Notes: generated from the sequence alone by a model not told the origin. Shown: positions 10,881 to 22,172, numbered from the stretch's first letter. The stretch: 64,000 nt of DNA from Homarus americanus (GCF_018991925.1 NW_024724309.1:139501-203500); one strand, 5' to 3'. Program-made: numbers and translations.

Positions 10881-11169
10881 TGCCCAGACCAAGGAGGATG
10901 AGGAGGGGGGGAGGGGTTGAAGGAAGAACAGGAAGAGGAGGGGAAAGAAGGAGGAGGAGGAAATGTAGGTGATAAGTGTTAGGTCTCAACATCATACGTC
11001 AATGTTATTTTTCCTCCCCCGCGCCTCAATAACACCGGGTCGTGGTATCGATATTTTTCAGCCCGATGAAGGTTATGTTATCGATAAGTTTGGTGAAATA
11101 TACTGTTATAGGAGAAGGTGTATTGATTATTGGCGTCATATATGATATATTTAGGAGGAGAGTATGTCG

Positions 11170-11480
11170 AGAAATCCCCCTCTCCCATCCCCTTTCCTTC
11201 CCTCTCATCTTGACATCCCCTCCCTTCCTTCCCTTCCATCATAGCCCCCCTTCCTACCCTGCCATCCTTGTCCCTTCCCTTCCTTCCCTTCCATCCTAGC
11301 CCCTTTCCCCTACCTTCCCTCCCATCCTAGCCCTTCCTTCTCTCCCATCCTTGCCCCTACCCCCTTCCTACCCCTCAATCCTAGTCCCTCCCCTTCCTTC
11401 CTTCCTTCCCATCCTAGCTCGCTCCCCATTCCTAAATTCCCTCCTAGTCCCCTTTTCCCATCACCCCTCTTCATCCCCCT
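11170..11480. repeat. about 25-bp pyrimidine minisatellite (CCCATCCTAGCCC)
   Basis: Repeated CCCTTCCTTCCC and CATCCTAGCCCC segments, about ten units of variable length. Confidence 0.87.
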
Positions 11481-11489
11481 CTTCCTTAT

Positions 11490-12345
11490 CGTGCTCAACC
11501 GGTGATAATAACGATAACAGATGATAAATGATATATACTGACATGTAATCTATATTTTTAGTCGTGATGAAGATTTAAAAGAACTAAATAAAAGTTTAAG
11601 ACTAAAAGTAAGGTTTTTCCATTTGTTGGGACGAGAAACAGTCAGACAGATCGTAAACAGAATAACTTTACTATATACTGTATACCCTGTGATTATGAAA
11701 GCTCGTATATTAACATAGCCAACCTCATACACTGTCAAATATGTACACTTTCACAATATTGTCAAAGTGTAAAAAACGGCACAAGATTATGTAAATGTTG
11801 TTATTTTTACAGAAGAACCACTTTTAGACATCCGATGCCTTACTTCCATATATCAAATTCCATATAATATTTTTTTTCTATTCCAGTAATATTGATTAAT
11901 TAATATTTTACATTTAAAAAATCATTATTAAATTGACATAAAGATCAACTTCTTATTTGTATTGTGGCTTTGAGACATCTTCTGCCTTCCCTAAGCTAAA
12001 GTTTGTGCAATTTTGTGTTAAATTTTGCAAAACCAAAAAGTAAAAATAACTCCACACAGTCGAGAGGTTAGGTGGGTGTATTAACTTAATCCCTTTTCTC
12101 TGTGTTAATCTTAGCAGTGAAGTTATGTACAATAAACATACACATATACTAATACATAATACACATACAGGTACTCCTTTGTATACATACCTGCACACGT
12201 GATAAGAGGGACTATACATAAACATGCTTGTACTAATACACAATACAAGTACGTCTTAATACACAAGCCCGAGACAATGGAGGGTCTAACATAGGTACAG
12301 GTAAACCAATTAAAGGAGGTACAGGTAAGTCGCTCCATTAACAAA
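11490..12345. other. AT-rich unique DNA, no gene seen
   Basis: About 850 bases of low-GC sequence. Minus-strand frames at 11550-11738 and 11953-12243 have no recognised motif and no repeat bias. I cannot support either as a gene. Confidence 0.5.
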
Positions 12346-12349
12346 CATA

Positions 12350-12645
12350 ATGCATGATGCCTCTCTCTCCTTCCTCCCTCCCTCCTTTCTTCTTCCCTCC
12401 CTCCTTTCCTCCTTCCTTTATTTCCTCCCTCTTTCATTCCCTCTCTCCGCATTCCTTTCTTTCCTCCTTTTCTCCCACCTTCTTTCTCTTCTTCTCTCCT
12501 CTCCCTTCGTTCCTTCTTTTCCTCTTCTCCTCCTCTTACTCTCCCCCTCCTCTTTTCTTTCTTCCCTCCCTCCTTCATTTCATCCCACCCTGCCACCCTC
12601 CCTACCCCTTTCTCCCCCCACCTTTCCTTCTTCTCTCCTTGCCCC
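12350..12645. repeat. polypyrimidine tract (CCTCCCTCCTTTCTT)
   Basis: About 300 bases of nearly pure C/T on plus. Both the serine/leucine frames (plus) and the Arg/Glu/Gly frame (minus) follow from composition. Confidence 0.92.
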
Positions 12646-12855
12646 GAAATAGTTTGAAAGCTTCTGAACCTAGGATGAACATAGCTGCATAGTAATCAAA
12701 ACTTTGCCAAACGCCTTTACTTGCTTCCCGATAAACTCTCCACAAATCGAGTATTTACATGTTTGTTTTGGCAGTATGGACGTGATCCTCTCCCAAAAGT
12801 TTCTACCACGCCTCGTTAAACACACACACAGTCTTTAAGGGATAAGTAAATATGA

Positions 12856-12998
12856 ATCACCTGAAGATTATTAACCTCTCCTATAAGCTTAATTTCACGT
12901 GATGACTAAACACCCTAACACTACCTAGGAGGTTTAGGTTAGGTTAGGTTAGGTTAGGTTAGGTTAAGGCATTAGGGTAATTAACCTTTAGATAATCC
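12856..12998 (+). mobile_element. TTAGG-bearing inverted-repeat element, copy 1
   Basis: Starts ATCACCTGAAGATTA, identical over 15 bases to both ends of the copy at 46725-46876. It then carries CACGTGATGACTAAACACC, which differs at one base from the reverse complement of the right arm of that copy. Next comes CTACCTAGGAGG at 12921-12932, followed by a TTAGG array at about 12934-12966. The right side (to about 12998) retains GGCATTAGGGTAATTAACC, an inverted echo of the left-interior ACCTTAATGC segment of the 60951 copy. The right terminal inverted repeat is not clearly preserved. Coding capacity is nil, so it would be non-autonomous. Confidence 0.6.
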
Positions 12999-13067
12999 CC
13001 AAAACATAGAGAAAAAATACTGATCACCATAATAATTATCCCCAGGAGATGATAAGGTTGAGTAAGT

Positions 13068-13069
<2 letters not shown>

Positions 13070-13100
<31 letters not shown>
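13070..13100. repeat. (AC)n microsatellite
   Basis: About 15 AC units. Confidence 0.95.
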
Positions 13101-13103
<3 letters not shown>

Positions 13104-13389
13104 CACAACCAACGTCTCCTTGATGCGTCTGGCTCCTGTCTCTGTGTTACCTCAGATTAAGACCTGCACTTATCTTGGACGTTTTACCTCACCACCAGGC
13201 TGACAGGTAACCCATTTGGGCCCAGCCATGACTTGGATACCTGGCTTACTTATGTTCATTTGAGGAATATATTCGTCCTGGTGGAGATAACGCGAGATCA
13301 AGGGGAGATATTGTGTGTGTTATTATAGTAGTACTTCCCTTCACGCTCCCCTACCCACTGTTGCATGTTAAATAGACCCCAGCACCAAG

Positions 13390-13729
13390 AGACCCTAACC
13401 TAATCTTATCAAACAAAACCTAATCTAACCTAACCTGATCTAACTTATCCTTACCTAACCTAACCTTACCTAACCCAAGCTAACTTAGGAACCCAATTTA
13501 ACTTAACCTAACCTAACAGAACCTTAATTTAACCTAATCGAACCCAATAGATCCCAGCCTAATTTAACTTAACCTAAACTAATCTAATCTGACAAAACCT
13601 AACCAAACCAAACCTAACCAACCCAAATAGCCACCACCACACAACCAACCCAACCCAACCCAACCCAACCCAACCCAACCCAACCCAACCCAACCCAACC
13701 CAACCCAACCCAACCCAACCCAACCCAAT
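13390..13729 (-). repeat. CCTAA block passing into pure CCCAA
   Basis: From 13390 to about 13620 the plus strand has degenerate CCTAA units (telomere pentamer on the minus strand) with TTTAA, CTTAA and CCAAA variants. From 13643 to 13729 it is a perfect run of about 17 CCCAA pentamers. The homogeneous CCCAA run looks like re-amplification of one mutated unit. Confidence 0.93.
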
Positions 13730-14099
13730 AGACCCCCCAACCTAAACTACTCTCACCAAACCAATCTAAACCATTAACATTGTAATCAGTTTGGACTAAT
13801 ACCTCAAACTATTAGTATAAACACTGAGTCCCTTTATGATTTACCTCCTCGTTTCCAATCACAGTTAAAATGAGATTGGATCACCATGTCAGATTCACAT
13901 ACTCGGATTAGTTAGGTGATTGGTGAAGGGAAATGATAGTACAGTGTGCCAAGGTGCTGGTGTCATGGCCGGGCTTCGAGTGTATGAGAGAATGATCGGT
14001 GTAAACGTGTCCTAGGGAATGTCTCAGTGTACAGGATATAGTGATAAAGTGTTCTAAGGTTAGGTGAGGTGAGGACATTAACTGTGTGTGTGTGTACGC

Positions 14100-14195
14100 G
14101 CCCCTCCCACACCCCTCCTTCACCCTCACCCCACCTCCTTCACCCTCACCCCTCCTTCACCCTCACTTTCACTCCCCACCCCTCTCCTCACCTCG
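14100..14195. repeat. CACCCTCACCCCTCCTT repeat
   Basis: Five to six C-rich units. The three overlapping proline/histidine frames here are shadows. Confidence 0.82.
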
Positions 14196-14439
14196 CACCT
14201 CCCATCATCATCTATCACAGGTTATCAGCAGCCGTCAGCAACCAAGATACCACCACAACACCTCCGCCACCACCGTCTCAACTTCGCCAGGCTCATCTCC
14301 GCCAGGTGCGCCAGATGCTACCGTTCATGCTGCAAGGGAGGAAGGGAGGGAAGGAGATGTCTGGGGAATGACACCTCGGGGGAAGTGATTGATGGCACGT
14401 GTCACTGTGTCCGTGGTTTGTACTTGTTGTGTACGTGAT

Positions 14440-14939
14440 AGTTCTTGAAGGGGCGGTCAAAACACACACACTCATCATTCTGTCACTTTATGTAACTTGC
14501 TGACAAAACCCATGACCCTTCAGGCTTTTATGCCCTTAATGCATGAGTCATAAAGGCAAGCATGAACTACGCATGCTTCCCAGATGGGCGCTGTAAACGC
14601 TTCTGCGCTTCACCTTGCACAGGATGTAAGGGGGTGCCCAATAAACTAGCCCCCTCAGTGGCAATAAAAAAAAATTCTATAAAGCAATTTATTCTTCCCT
14701 ATAGCTGACCTACTGTATGCTTACCCTTGTTAACATAGGATTAAATCACATATGACGCTCGATTGATATAAGTTTTGCCTATAATGTCATGTAAGAAATG
14801 CTTTACAGTATAACTACGATATATATTAACACTCAGATGAACACCTTTTTCTGATTTTTATATTATTTATTAAATTTTCTGAAGGAATCCAGTCATATAA
14901 AGCGATCATAAAAATCCATTTATTCACACCATAGTTAAG

Positions 14940-14975
<36 letters not shown>

Positions 14976-15255
14976 CAATATCAATTTAACTCATTTATAT
15001 TTTCGCAAACTTATATCGACCAAAAAAAAAAAAAATAATAATTGCAAAATCGTATCACCTCAAATTTGGTAATGGAGGCGGGCCATTCTCTGGTTGGTAG
15101 CCCGGGCCCATATGCTTAATGAACTCGGTAATGGGGTATTTCCTGGTTCCTCCGCCTGCTCACAGTTCATCCCAGCTGACTGGTCAAATTAAAACAGCAT
15201 GTGAGCAATTAAAACGAAAATTGTGATTCATGTAGGTGGGTAAAAGGTTGTTTAT
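14440..15255. other. mostly unique sequence with one (AC)n
   Basis: AT-rich ordinary DNA with an (AC)n tract at about 14943-14972 and an A14 run at about 15022. Around 14530-14570 there is a short palindromic patch (CTTAATGCATGAG). No gene is recognised. Confidence 0.5.
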
Positions 15256-15258
15256 ATA

Positions 15259-15263
<5 letters not shown>

Positions 15264-15341
<78 letters not shown>

Positions 15342-15348
15342 ATGTATG
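15264..15348. repeat. (GT)n-(GTAT)n compound microsatellite
   Basis: About 30 GT units passing into six GTAT units, consistent with tetranucleotide growth at the edge of a dinucleotide tract. Confidence 0.96.
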
Positions 15349-15548
15349 ACGAAAACGTAAAATAGTGAATCATAGAGTTACAATTTTATTTGATGTGTAT
15401 GATTGTGTATGATTGTGTATGATTGGCTTTCAGTCAGTTAGTTTATGTACGTATCTATTTGTGTTAGGGTATGAGTGTATAATTGCTTTGATTTTGTTTA
15501 CAAGAAAGCCTTTATGTGTGTATGATTGCCTGTCTTGTGTGTACGAGT

Positions 15549-15564
15549 CACACACACACACACA

Positions 15565-15629
<65 letters not shown>
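15549..15629. repeat. (AC)n-(CT)n compound microsatellite
   Basis: About nine AC units fuse to about 31 CT units. Confidence 0.97.
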
Positions 15630-15632
<3 letters not shown>

Positions 15633-15839
15633 CACACGATAATTCTTGAGTACATATTTATCACCCCATTTCTCCTTGTCCATGTTCTTCACCTCCTCCC
15701 CTATTTTCTTCCTCACCCATTTCCTCTCCACTCAGCCCACTATTTCTTGCTCCATATCCGCCCATTTCCCTTCTCTATGGCGCCCATTTCCTCTCCTATT
15801 TCTCGCTAATATGCCTCCTCTTTAATCATCAGACGCCTT

Positions 15840-16255
15840 CCTCCCTTAACGACCCTAACCCCCTCCCCCTTTCTACCCTCCCATTTTTTCCTTAGCAACC
15901 ATTTCTCCCCTTAAAATCCATTGTCTTTCTTTCAGTCTATTCATTTTATTCATCTCCCAAACATCCTCCCTCCTCATCTCTCAACCTCCCAACACCCTTT
16001 CCTCACCTCCCCACAGCTTACCTTACCTCCCCTCCCCACGTCTACCCTGCCCCTCGTCTCCCCACACCTCCCCTCTCCCCCACATCTCCCCAACACCTCC
16101 CACCTCCCCTCGTCTCCCCACCTCCAACACTCTCCCATCGTCACCCCACACCTCCCTCGTCACCCCCACACCTCCCCGTCTCCACATCTCCTCTGTCCCC
16201 TCGTCACCCCACATCTCCCCTCGTCTCCCCACACCTCCCCTTCCCCTCACGTGAT
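15840..16255. repeat. C-rich minisatellite (CTCCCCACACCTCCCCTCGT)
   Basis: Irregular units of about 20 bp. The plus and minus frames across it are composition artefacts. Confidence 0.88.
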
Positions 16256-16359
16256 AAAACTCGCCCACACTCGTAAAATATCGCGGCGGGAGTTTGATCC
16301 ATGTGTGGAGAGAGACCTGGCGGGTGCACACATCATTCACCTGACCAGAGGTACCTGAG

Positions 16360-16686
16360 GGTGCTTATGGTACAGGGACGGTACACATCGTAGGACAGGA
16401 AGGTACACACGTTATGGTACATGCACACACACACACGTTAAGGTATGAGAAGGTACACACACACACACACGTTATGGTACAGGGAAGGTACACACGTTAT
16501 GGTACAGGTACACACACACACACACGTTATGGTACAGGGACGGTACACACACGTTAAGGTACAGAGAAGGTACACACACACACGTTATGGTACAGGGATG
16601 GTAAACACACACACGTTATGGTACAGGGAAGGTACACACATATTATGGTACAGTGAAGGTACACACACACGTTATGGTACAGGGAT
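16360..16686. repeat. about 30-bp minisatellite, left part (GTTATGGTACAGGGAAGG)
   Basis: Around ten units of GTTATGGTACAGGGAAGGTA followed by a variable (CA)n run. The array is interrupted by a SINE at 16687-17016 and resumes on its other side. Confidence 0.93.
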
Positions 16687-17016
16687 TAATTAATAATAAT
16701 GGTTGCCCCCTCGTAACGAGGATGGCCGGCCCAAGGGCCACCTAGGCGTGAATTTGTTTAAGGTGTAGAAGCTGTCGCCAACACAACAACCACAGCCTGA
16801 GTTAACTAGCTGCATGACCCAGTGTCAAGCAATAGTCCGAGAAAACCGGACAACTCGCCAACTGCACTGGCTAACCATTACCCCGGAATACGATCTGCAA
16901 ATCGATTAACATCCAGGTCCCCAATTACTGCTGGGTAGACAGAGGCAAATGGCGTAAAGAAACTAGCCCATAGTTGCACCCTGCCCGGGGATCGAACCCG
17001 GGTCCACTCGCTTGTT
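16687..17016 (-). mobile_element. tRNA-derived SINE, minus strand, 5' truncated
   Basis: Read on the minus strand, it opens with the T-arm of a tRNA (CCCGGGTTCGATCCCCGGGC, the Pol III B-box region; plus-strand 16984-17003). A conserved body follows, with a CCCAGCAGTAATTGGGG-like segment. It ends in a short hairpin (CCTCG/CGAGG) and an (ATT)-type tail next to position 16687. The 7-base sequence CAGGGAT flanks it at 16680-16686 and 17017-17023, which fits a target-site duplication made from the host minisatellite. Only the 3' part of the tRNA-like head is present, so no A box is seen. It has no coding capacity and would depend on a LINE reverse transcriptase. Confidence 0.8.
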
Positions 17017-17085
17017 CAGGGATGACACACACACACAAGTCGTGGTTCAAGAAAGGTGCACACACACTTTATGGTTCATGGCAGG
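17017..17085. repeat. minisatellite remainder, right of the SINE
   Basis: Contains ACACACACAAGT, GTGGTTCA and TTTATGGTTCATGG. These are degenerate units of the array at 16360-16686 and show that the SINE landed inside it. Confidence 0.75.
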
Positions 17086-17640
17086 GCTGGATCATCTCAC
17101 CAAACCCCGACCACCTCACCAAATCCAACCACCTCAGGTGAAATAAACACTTCCTTAACAACATATAAAAACACCATATATCACACCCCCCCTACACACA
17201 CACACACACTAGATATTGCCAAGTGTCTAGGGAATTCTGGCCTCAACTGAACATGCTGAGATTGAAATGCGATGTACCACAAAAAACGGGTAAAAAAAAA
17301 AAATTCCCACACAGGTTGAATCACTCCCTCTGGCTTCTGTAGAATTGGAGGAAAAAAATGCTATAAATTCTGTGACGCTGTGGCATTTGTTTTTTTCATT
17401 TTCTTTTCATCTATCCCTTCCAAAGGTTGTATAGAAGATGGGAAGAACTGGTTCATCTGTCAGGTGTCTTTATAACATTCATATGTAGAAAAAATCTTTG
17501 TTACCTAATGTCTTAAGAGAGGTTTCGAGATCATATATATATATATAAATTGGGGGCTTTTCTTCTGGTGATTTAATATTTAGACCACTATACTCAGCCG
17601 CTCACAAAGAGTACCATCAGCCCACCCACAAGAAATTAGC
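17086..17640. other. ordinary DNA, no gene seen
   Basis: Contains a short AC tract at about 17194-17210, (TA)n at about 17534-17548 and otherwise unique sequence. Confidence 0.5.
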
Positions 17641-17649
17641 ATACTTGAT

Positions 17650-17785
17650 ACCATCTGGGAGGAGGAGGAAGGGAAGAAGGAGGAAAAGGGGGAGTAAGAG
17701 GAGGAAAGGGAGAGAGGGGAAGAAGAGGGGGGGAGAAGAGAAGAAGGAGATGAATAAAGGGGAATAAGAAGAGGAGGAAGAGATA
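17650..17785. repeat. polypurine tract
   Basis: GGAGGAGGAAGGG-type purine run on plus. Confidence 0.9.
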
Positions 17786-18450
17786 TGACAACACGAAATA
17801 TCTCAAACGTAAATAAAAGATTTTACACTTTTTCATCAGTTATTGTTTGCCTCATTTAGTTTGCTTGTTTCTTTTGTTTGTTTTTATAATTTTTCTTCAC
17901 TTTTTATGGTCATTTAATTAGTATTTATAGATGATATTAAAAAAAATAATGTTATTCTTTTTGGGGAGGTTTAAATTCTCACACCTTTTAATACTAATTT
18001 TTTAAGGTTTAAAATAATATTAATGTGTTTCTAGGGCCTTAAATTCTCACACCTCTTGAAATTAAGGTTTCTCAAGGTTTAAATTCCTACCTTTCTACAT
18101 ATTAAAACTTTCAGGGTTATCTTTTTTTTTTTTTACATTTACTACCGAATTTCATTATTTTCAGACATATATTCTAAAAAAAAAAATTTGATTTTCTGAA
18201 GTATAGAAACTACCATATACTTTTACCTCTCAAATTCTTGTCTTATTAAAACTACAACACTGGTCACACTGCCTCTCTCTATACCGAACCATTCCTCATC
18301 GCTGTGCTAATAAAATAGAATTAAATTGAAAGGTAAGCGTGTTTGAGGCAGCACCCCGCCATCCCCCTCCCTCCAGCCCTGACCCTCCCAAAATGATGAA
18401 TTGGGAGAGGGCATGTCAGGGGCTAGTCGCTGATTCATCAACTCCTACTA
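17786..18450. other. AT-rich unique DNA
   Basis: A weak repetition of GGTTTAAATTCTCACACC is visible at about 17967-18085 (three diverged copies). No gene. Confidence 0.5.
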
Positions 18451-18454
18451 CGAG

Positions 18455-18605
18455 AAGGGGGGAGGGGAAAGGGAGGAAGGGGGGTGTTTGACACAGGGAG
18501 GGATGGATGAGAGGAGAGGAGGGGAAGGGAGGATTGGAGAGGGAGAAATGAGAGAGGGAGGGAGGGAGGGAAGGAAGGAGGGAGGGAGGGAGGGAGGGAG
18601 GGAAA
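18455..18605. repeat. GGGA polypurine tract
   Basis: Ends in about ten GGGA tetranucleotides. Confidence 0.92.
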
Positions 18606-18658
18606 CAGATTGACGGACAGGGAGTAAAAAAATTTCCATGCTTAGAAAACGTCCTTAG

Positions 18659-18659
<1 letters not shown>

Positions 18660-18724
<65 letters not shown>
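18660..18724. repeat. (AAT)n microsatellite
   Basis: About 21 AAT units. The minus-strand polyisoleucine frame is an artefact. Confidence 0.97.
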
Positions 18725-18725
<1 letters not shown>

Positions 18726-18865
18726 GATGAAAATTTTTAAGAATCCAGTCAAATGAAAGAAGAATAAAAACACCACTTTAAACCTAAAAAAACTCGCCTC
18801 TTGAAAAAACCAAATGACGCGAAAAATCCCGACTTTTTTGAGAGCGAAACCCTTGAAATATATGT

Positions 18866-18867
<2 letters not shown>

Positions 18868-18901
<34 letters not shown>
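18868..18901. repeat. (GA)n microsatellite
   Basis: About 17 GA units. Confidence 0.96.
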
Positions 18902-18904
<3 letters not shown>

Positions 18905-19261
18905 TACTCATATCGTACAGTATATTTACTCTAGGGTGGGAACCTAACCTTCCGTATTAAAACACCAACATTAATATGCAATGATCGTGATTTAATTTTA
19001 ATATTTTTTTTTTGCATTGTATTAATTAATCGTTTATGCAGGTACCATCAGCTATCTCATCAAGCTTCTGCTCAAGTCTGTAATAGCGCTGCCAGGTGTG
19101 GTGTTTGCCTGAGTGATTTTAAACCTTTCCTTTTTATTAGTGTATTAAATTTAAATATATATATATATACCAAGTCAGTCAGGTAGATGCATTCATACAA
19201 GCTTCAATTACAAGGAACAATTTAATGTGTGAACTTTTGAGAATATGACTATTGATTTTTT

Positions 19262-19750
19262 TAGGGGGGAGGGGAGGAGGAGGGAGGAGAGGGAGGTGGG
19301 GAGGAGGAGGGGGAGGAGGGGGGGAGAGGAGGGGGAAGGAGGAGGAGGAGGAGGGGGGTTGAGAGATCGAGCATTGTTGAGATACTTTCGACTTCCTGAA
19401 CACACACACACACACACACAGGTGATCTGACAGCTGGGAGGGAGTGATCAGAGTAAACATGTCAGTGGGGTCATGTCACTTTCCCCGCGTTGAAGTGATG
19501 GGAGAGGGGCGGGGGTAGCTGTGACTGAAGGGGAGAAAAAGGTGGTAAAGGGTGGAGGGGCGTGGTGGTGCTGAGGGTCGGAGGAGGGTGTGTTGGAGGG
19601 AAGCAGAAGGAGGGCGGTTGTGGGAAGGGAAGGTGAAGTGAGGGAGGCAAGGCGGAGGGGTGTGGTAGTGATGAGGTGGAGGGGTGGAGGGGTGTGGAGG
19701 AGGAGGAGGAGGAGGAGATGGTGGAGAAGTACAAAGTAGGAAGAGGAGAA
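19262..19750. repeat. G-rich purine tracts with a short (AC)n
   Basis: Purine tract GGAGGAGGAGGGGG at 19262-19365, (AC)n at about 19400-19420, then irregular GGAGGGGTGTGG-type sequence to about 19720. Proline/serine frames on the minus strand are composition artefacts. Confidence 0.88.
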
Positions 19751-20265
19751 AGTAATGAAGAAGTACAGAATAAAACACAAAGAAACACACAGGATAATAC
19801 AAAACTACAAACAAACTCAAACAACAAGGAAACAAAAAATCTTGATAAACGACAAACAGAAAATGATGATAAAATACACACACAAAAATAAACCCGACGA
19901 GAATTACAGAAAAAAAAATAGATTGTACACCACAGCGATACAAGTGGGGGAGGGAGGAGGGAAAGAATAAATATTAAACAAAAAACAAAAAATAATCCCC
20001 CAAAAGAGACAGGTTACAAAAAATTTATAATAATCTGCACATAACAACAAAAACAAACACACGATATAAATTGCAACTACAACAAATCCATAACAAGGAA
20101 ATGAAAAAAAAAGAGAATCCGAAAATGAAAATATATTGTATGTCCATTTTTTTTCGAGAACTATTTGATACGAAAAGAAAAAAAAATGGCCTCCACTGAT
20201 GCATGGATCTTCATGTTCAGATATTTTACTGTCCTTGTACAAATTTGGGGTGTTGGTGTTGGGGC
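19751..20265. other. A-rich unique DNA, no gene seen
   Basis: Plus strand is strongly A-rich (AAACAACAAGGAAACAAAAA-like). Open frames on both strands have no recognised motif. Confidence 0.5.
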
Positions 20266-20269
20266 GGAG

Positions 20270-20630
20270 AGGAGGAGGGGGGGGGGTGGGGAGGGAGGGG
20301 GCGGGGGGTCGAGGGCCGGGAGGGGTGAGGGAGGGAGGTAAGGAGTCGGGAGAGGGCGAAAGGGGGAGGCAGGACGGAAGAGGGAGGTGAGGGGGGGAAG
20401 AGGGAAGGTAAGGGGGGGAGATAAGGGGTAGTGAGGAGAGAGGGAAAGGGAGGTGAGGAGGAGGGGAGGTGAGGAGGAGGGGAGGTGAGGAGGAGGGGAG
20501 GTGAGGAGGAGGTGAGGTGAGGAGGAAGAAGAGGAAATGGGAGGGAGGGAGAAAGGGAAGGAGAGATGAGGGAAAAGAGAGGTGAGGGAAAAGTGAAGTG
20601 AGGGAAAGGAGAGGTGAGGGAAAGATAGTT
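20270..20630. repeat. polypurine tract with a 16-bp core (GAGGTGAGGAGGAGGG)
   Basis: Nearly pure purine. Between about 20455 and 20515 the unit GAGGTGAGGAGGAGGG repeats in exact 16-bp register. Confidence 0.92.
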
Positions 20631-20639
20631 ACAGAGTCT

Positions 20640-21290
20640 TAGTAGCTGACATCACCATCAGCCGGCCGCATGCCTTGGGTTATGGGGTCACTTACGTCGA
20701 AGGAACCTGTGGGACGACCAGGTGTTTACGATGCTGCCAGACCGTCGATACGATCAAATTCAATTTCAGCAGCGGCGTCATTAACTTAGGGACGAGATAC
20801 CATCTGTGCACGGGAATACCGGCTGATAGTTAAGGTTGATTTGTCTTTGAAATAGTAGATGTGAACGAGCGAAGAATTGAAGTTGCAATTGAACCGAGGG
20901 TGGACGAAAACGATTCTCTGTTGGAGGGGAAACTAAGCCCAAGGCATGAATGTAACTAGTCGATGATGGAAGAGACGATAGTAATCACTAGACGAAGAGG
21001 ACGAGGAGATGAAAACAATAACGAGGACAAGGGATAAACAACGATAATGAAGACGACGACAAAAAGATGGCGATAACAATTCATTCCAGTGTTGTCACGA
21101 GGTATTGAGTATTGAACCTGTGGGATTAAGCTTACTCTCTCCTCCCATGACAACCAAGAACCCCAGCGCCTCAAGAAAATAAAACCCGAGACACGAGACC
21201 CAATGAACATCTCTCAAGTGCCCAGGTATAAGCTTCAGGTGTACCATTAAGAGATTATCGAACAAGTGCATTAAAGTGTGTTCCTTCGAT
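20640..21290. other. higher-complexity unique segment
   Basis: Not low-complexity and without stop-free frames of note. CATGCCTTGGG near 20669 recurs inverted as CCCAAGGCATG near 20938, bounding about 280 bases. I cannot assign a gene or an element. Confidence 0.45.
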
Positions 21291-21385
21291 ACACAGAGCC
21301 AGCTCCTCCAAGTGACACAGCCTCCAAGTGACAGCCCCCAAGTGACACAGCCCCCAAGTGACACAACCTCTAAGTGACACAGACG
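21290..21385. repeat. about 16-18 bp repeat (CCCCCAAGTGACACAG)
   Basis: Five imperfect copies of CAAGTGACACAGCC. Confidence 0.9.
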
Positions 21386-21454
21386 ACTGGGAATTGACTC
21401 TTGTCACACCAGGATGTTAACATGAATTTGCCCTATTACCTCCTCACTAATGTA

Positions 21455-21667
21455 CAGTCGCCTACACTTGTACCTGCTACAATGGCTGGCAGGTTTTGTG
21501 AGATGTGGAACCTCTGTGTTTGTTTACATCGTATTAAAACTCCCGGAATGGCTCTAAGTCACCTCGCAATAGTAGCCAGATTAAAGATGTTAGATAAACA
21601 TTCCACAGAGTTGCCACATCTCACAAAGCTTGCCAGCCACTGTACCAGGTATAAGTGGAGACGACTG
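21455..21667. mobile_element. 213-bp TA-flanked MITE, family A copy 1
   Basis: Terminal inverted repeats of about 70 bases. The left end starts CAGTCGCCTACACTTGTACC and the right end, reverse-complemented, starts CAGTCGTCTCCACTTATACC. Similarity continues through TTTGTGAGATGTGG in both arms. TA dinucleotides flank it at 21453-21454 and 21668-21669. A CAGT terminus after a TA target is the pattern of Tc1/mariner-class elements. There is no transposase, and the 115-residue frame across it merely reads the inverted repeat. The internal GTTTGTTTACAT is shared with the copy at 45747-45948. Confidence 0.8.
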
Positions 21668-21669
21668 TA

Positions 21670-22090
21670 TCACCACCACCACATCTGTCCACACGTCCTA
21701 AGTCCTTCAATGACCCACAATATTCTTAGCACAATACAACAGTCCTGAACATCTTACCTGACAAAGAACCTCCACCTCTTCCTATCTGGGGTTTAAGAAT
21801 CAATGCTTAACCAAAACAAGTAGACTGATGTAAGACCAGAATATGTGTATAATTATATTCATGTTATTAATTTCACGTTCATTAACATGTTCGTGGAATG
21901 AGTCGTTTCATGCGTGTCCCATATCATACCTTGGCAACCAGCTGAGTCATCGCGAACACCTCCCCACCTCCCGGAAACCTTATAGAAACCTTTACTGAAA
22001 AAATCCAAAAGTGGTTTATTTTCAATATTATTAATTATCATTATTCCTTAAAAAATATATATTATCATTATTACCAAACTGTACTATCCT
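21670..22090. other. ordinary DNA, no gene seen
   Basis: Unique sequence, AT-rich to the right. Confidence 0.5.
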
Positions 22091-22099
22091 TCTTACACA

Positions 22100-22172
22100 C
22101 ATACACATCTCCACCCACACACACACACACACCCACACACACACACGCACACGCACGCACACACACACACAC
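22100..22172. repeat. (AC)n with CG and CC variants
   Basis: AC dinucleotides interrupted by CCAC and GCAC variants. Confidence 0.93.

Noticed and set aside
16984..17003. Possible tRNA gene (T-arm sequence)
   Set aside because: Only the T-arm half of a tRNA is present and no acceptor or D-arm pairing can be drawn; part of a SINE. The same holds for 37575-37594 and 59181-59201.
20669..20948. Possible MITE bounded by CATGCCTTGGG inverted repeats
   Set aside because: Only about 11-13 bases match, there is no flanking duplication and no similar copy in the window.
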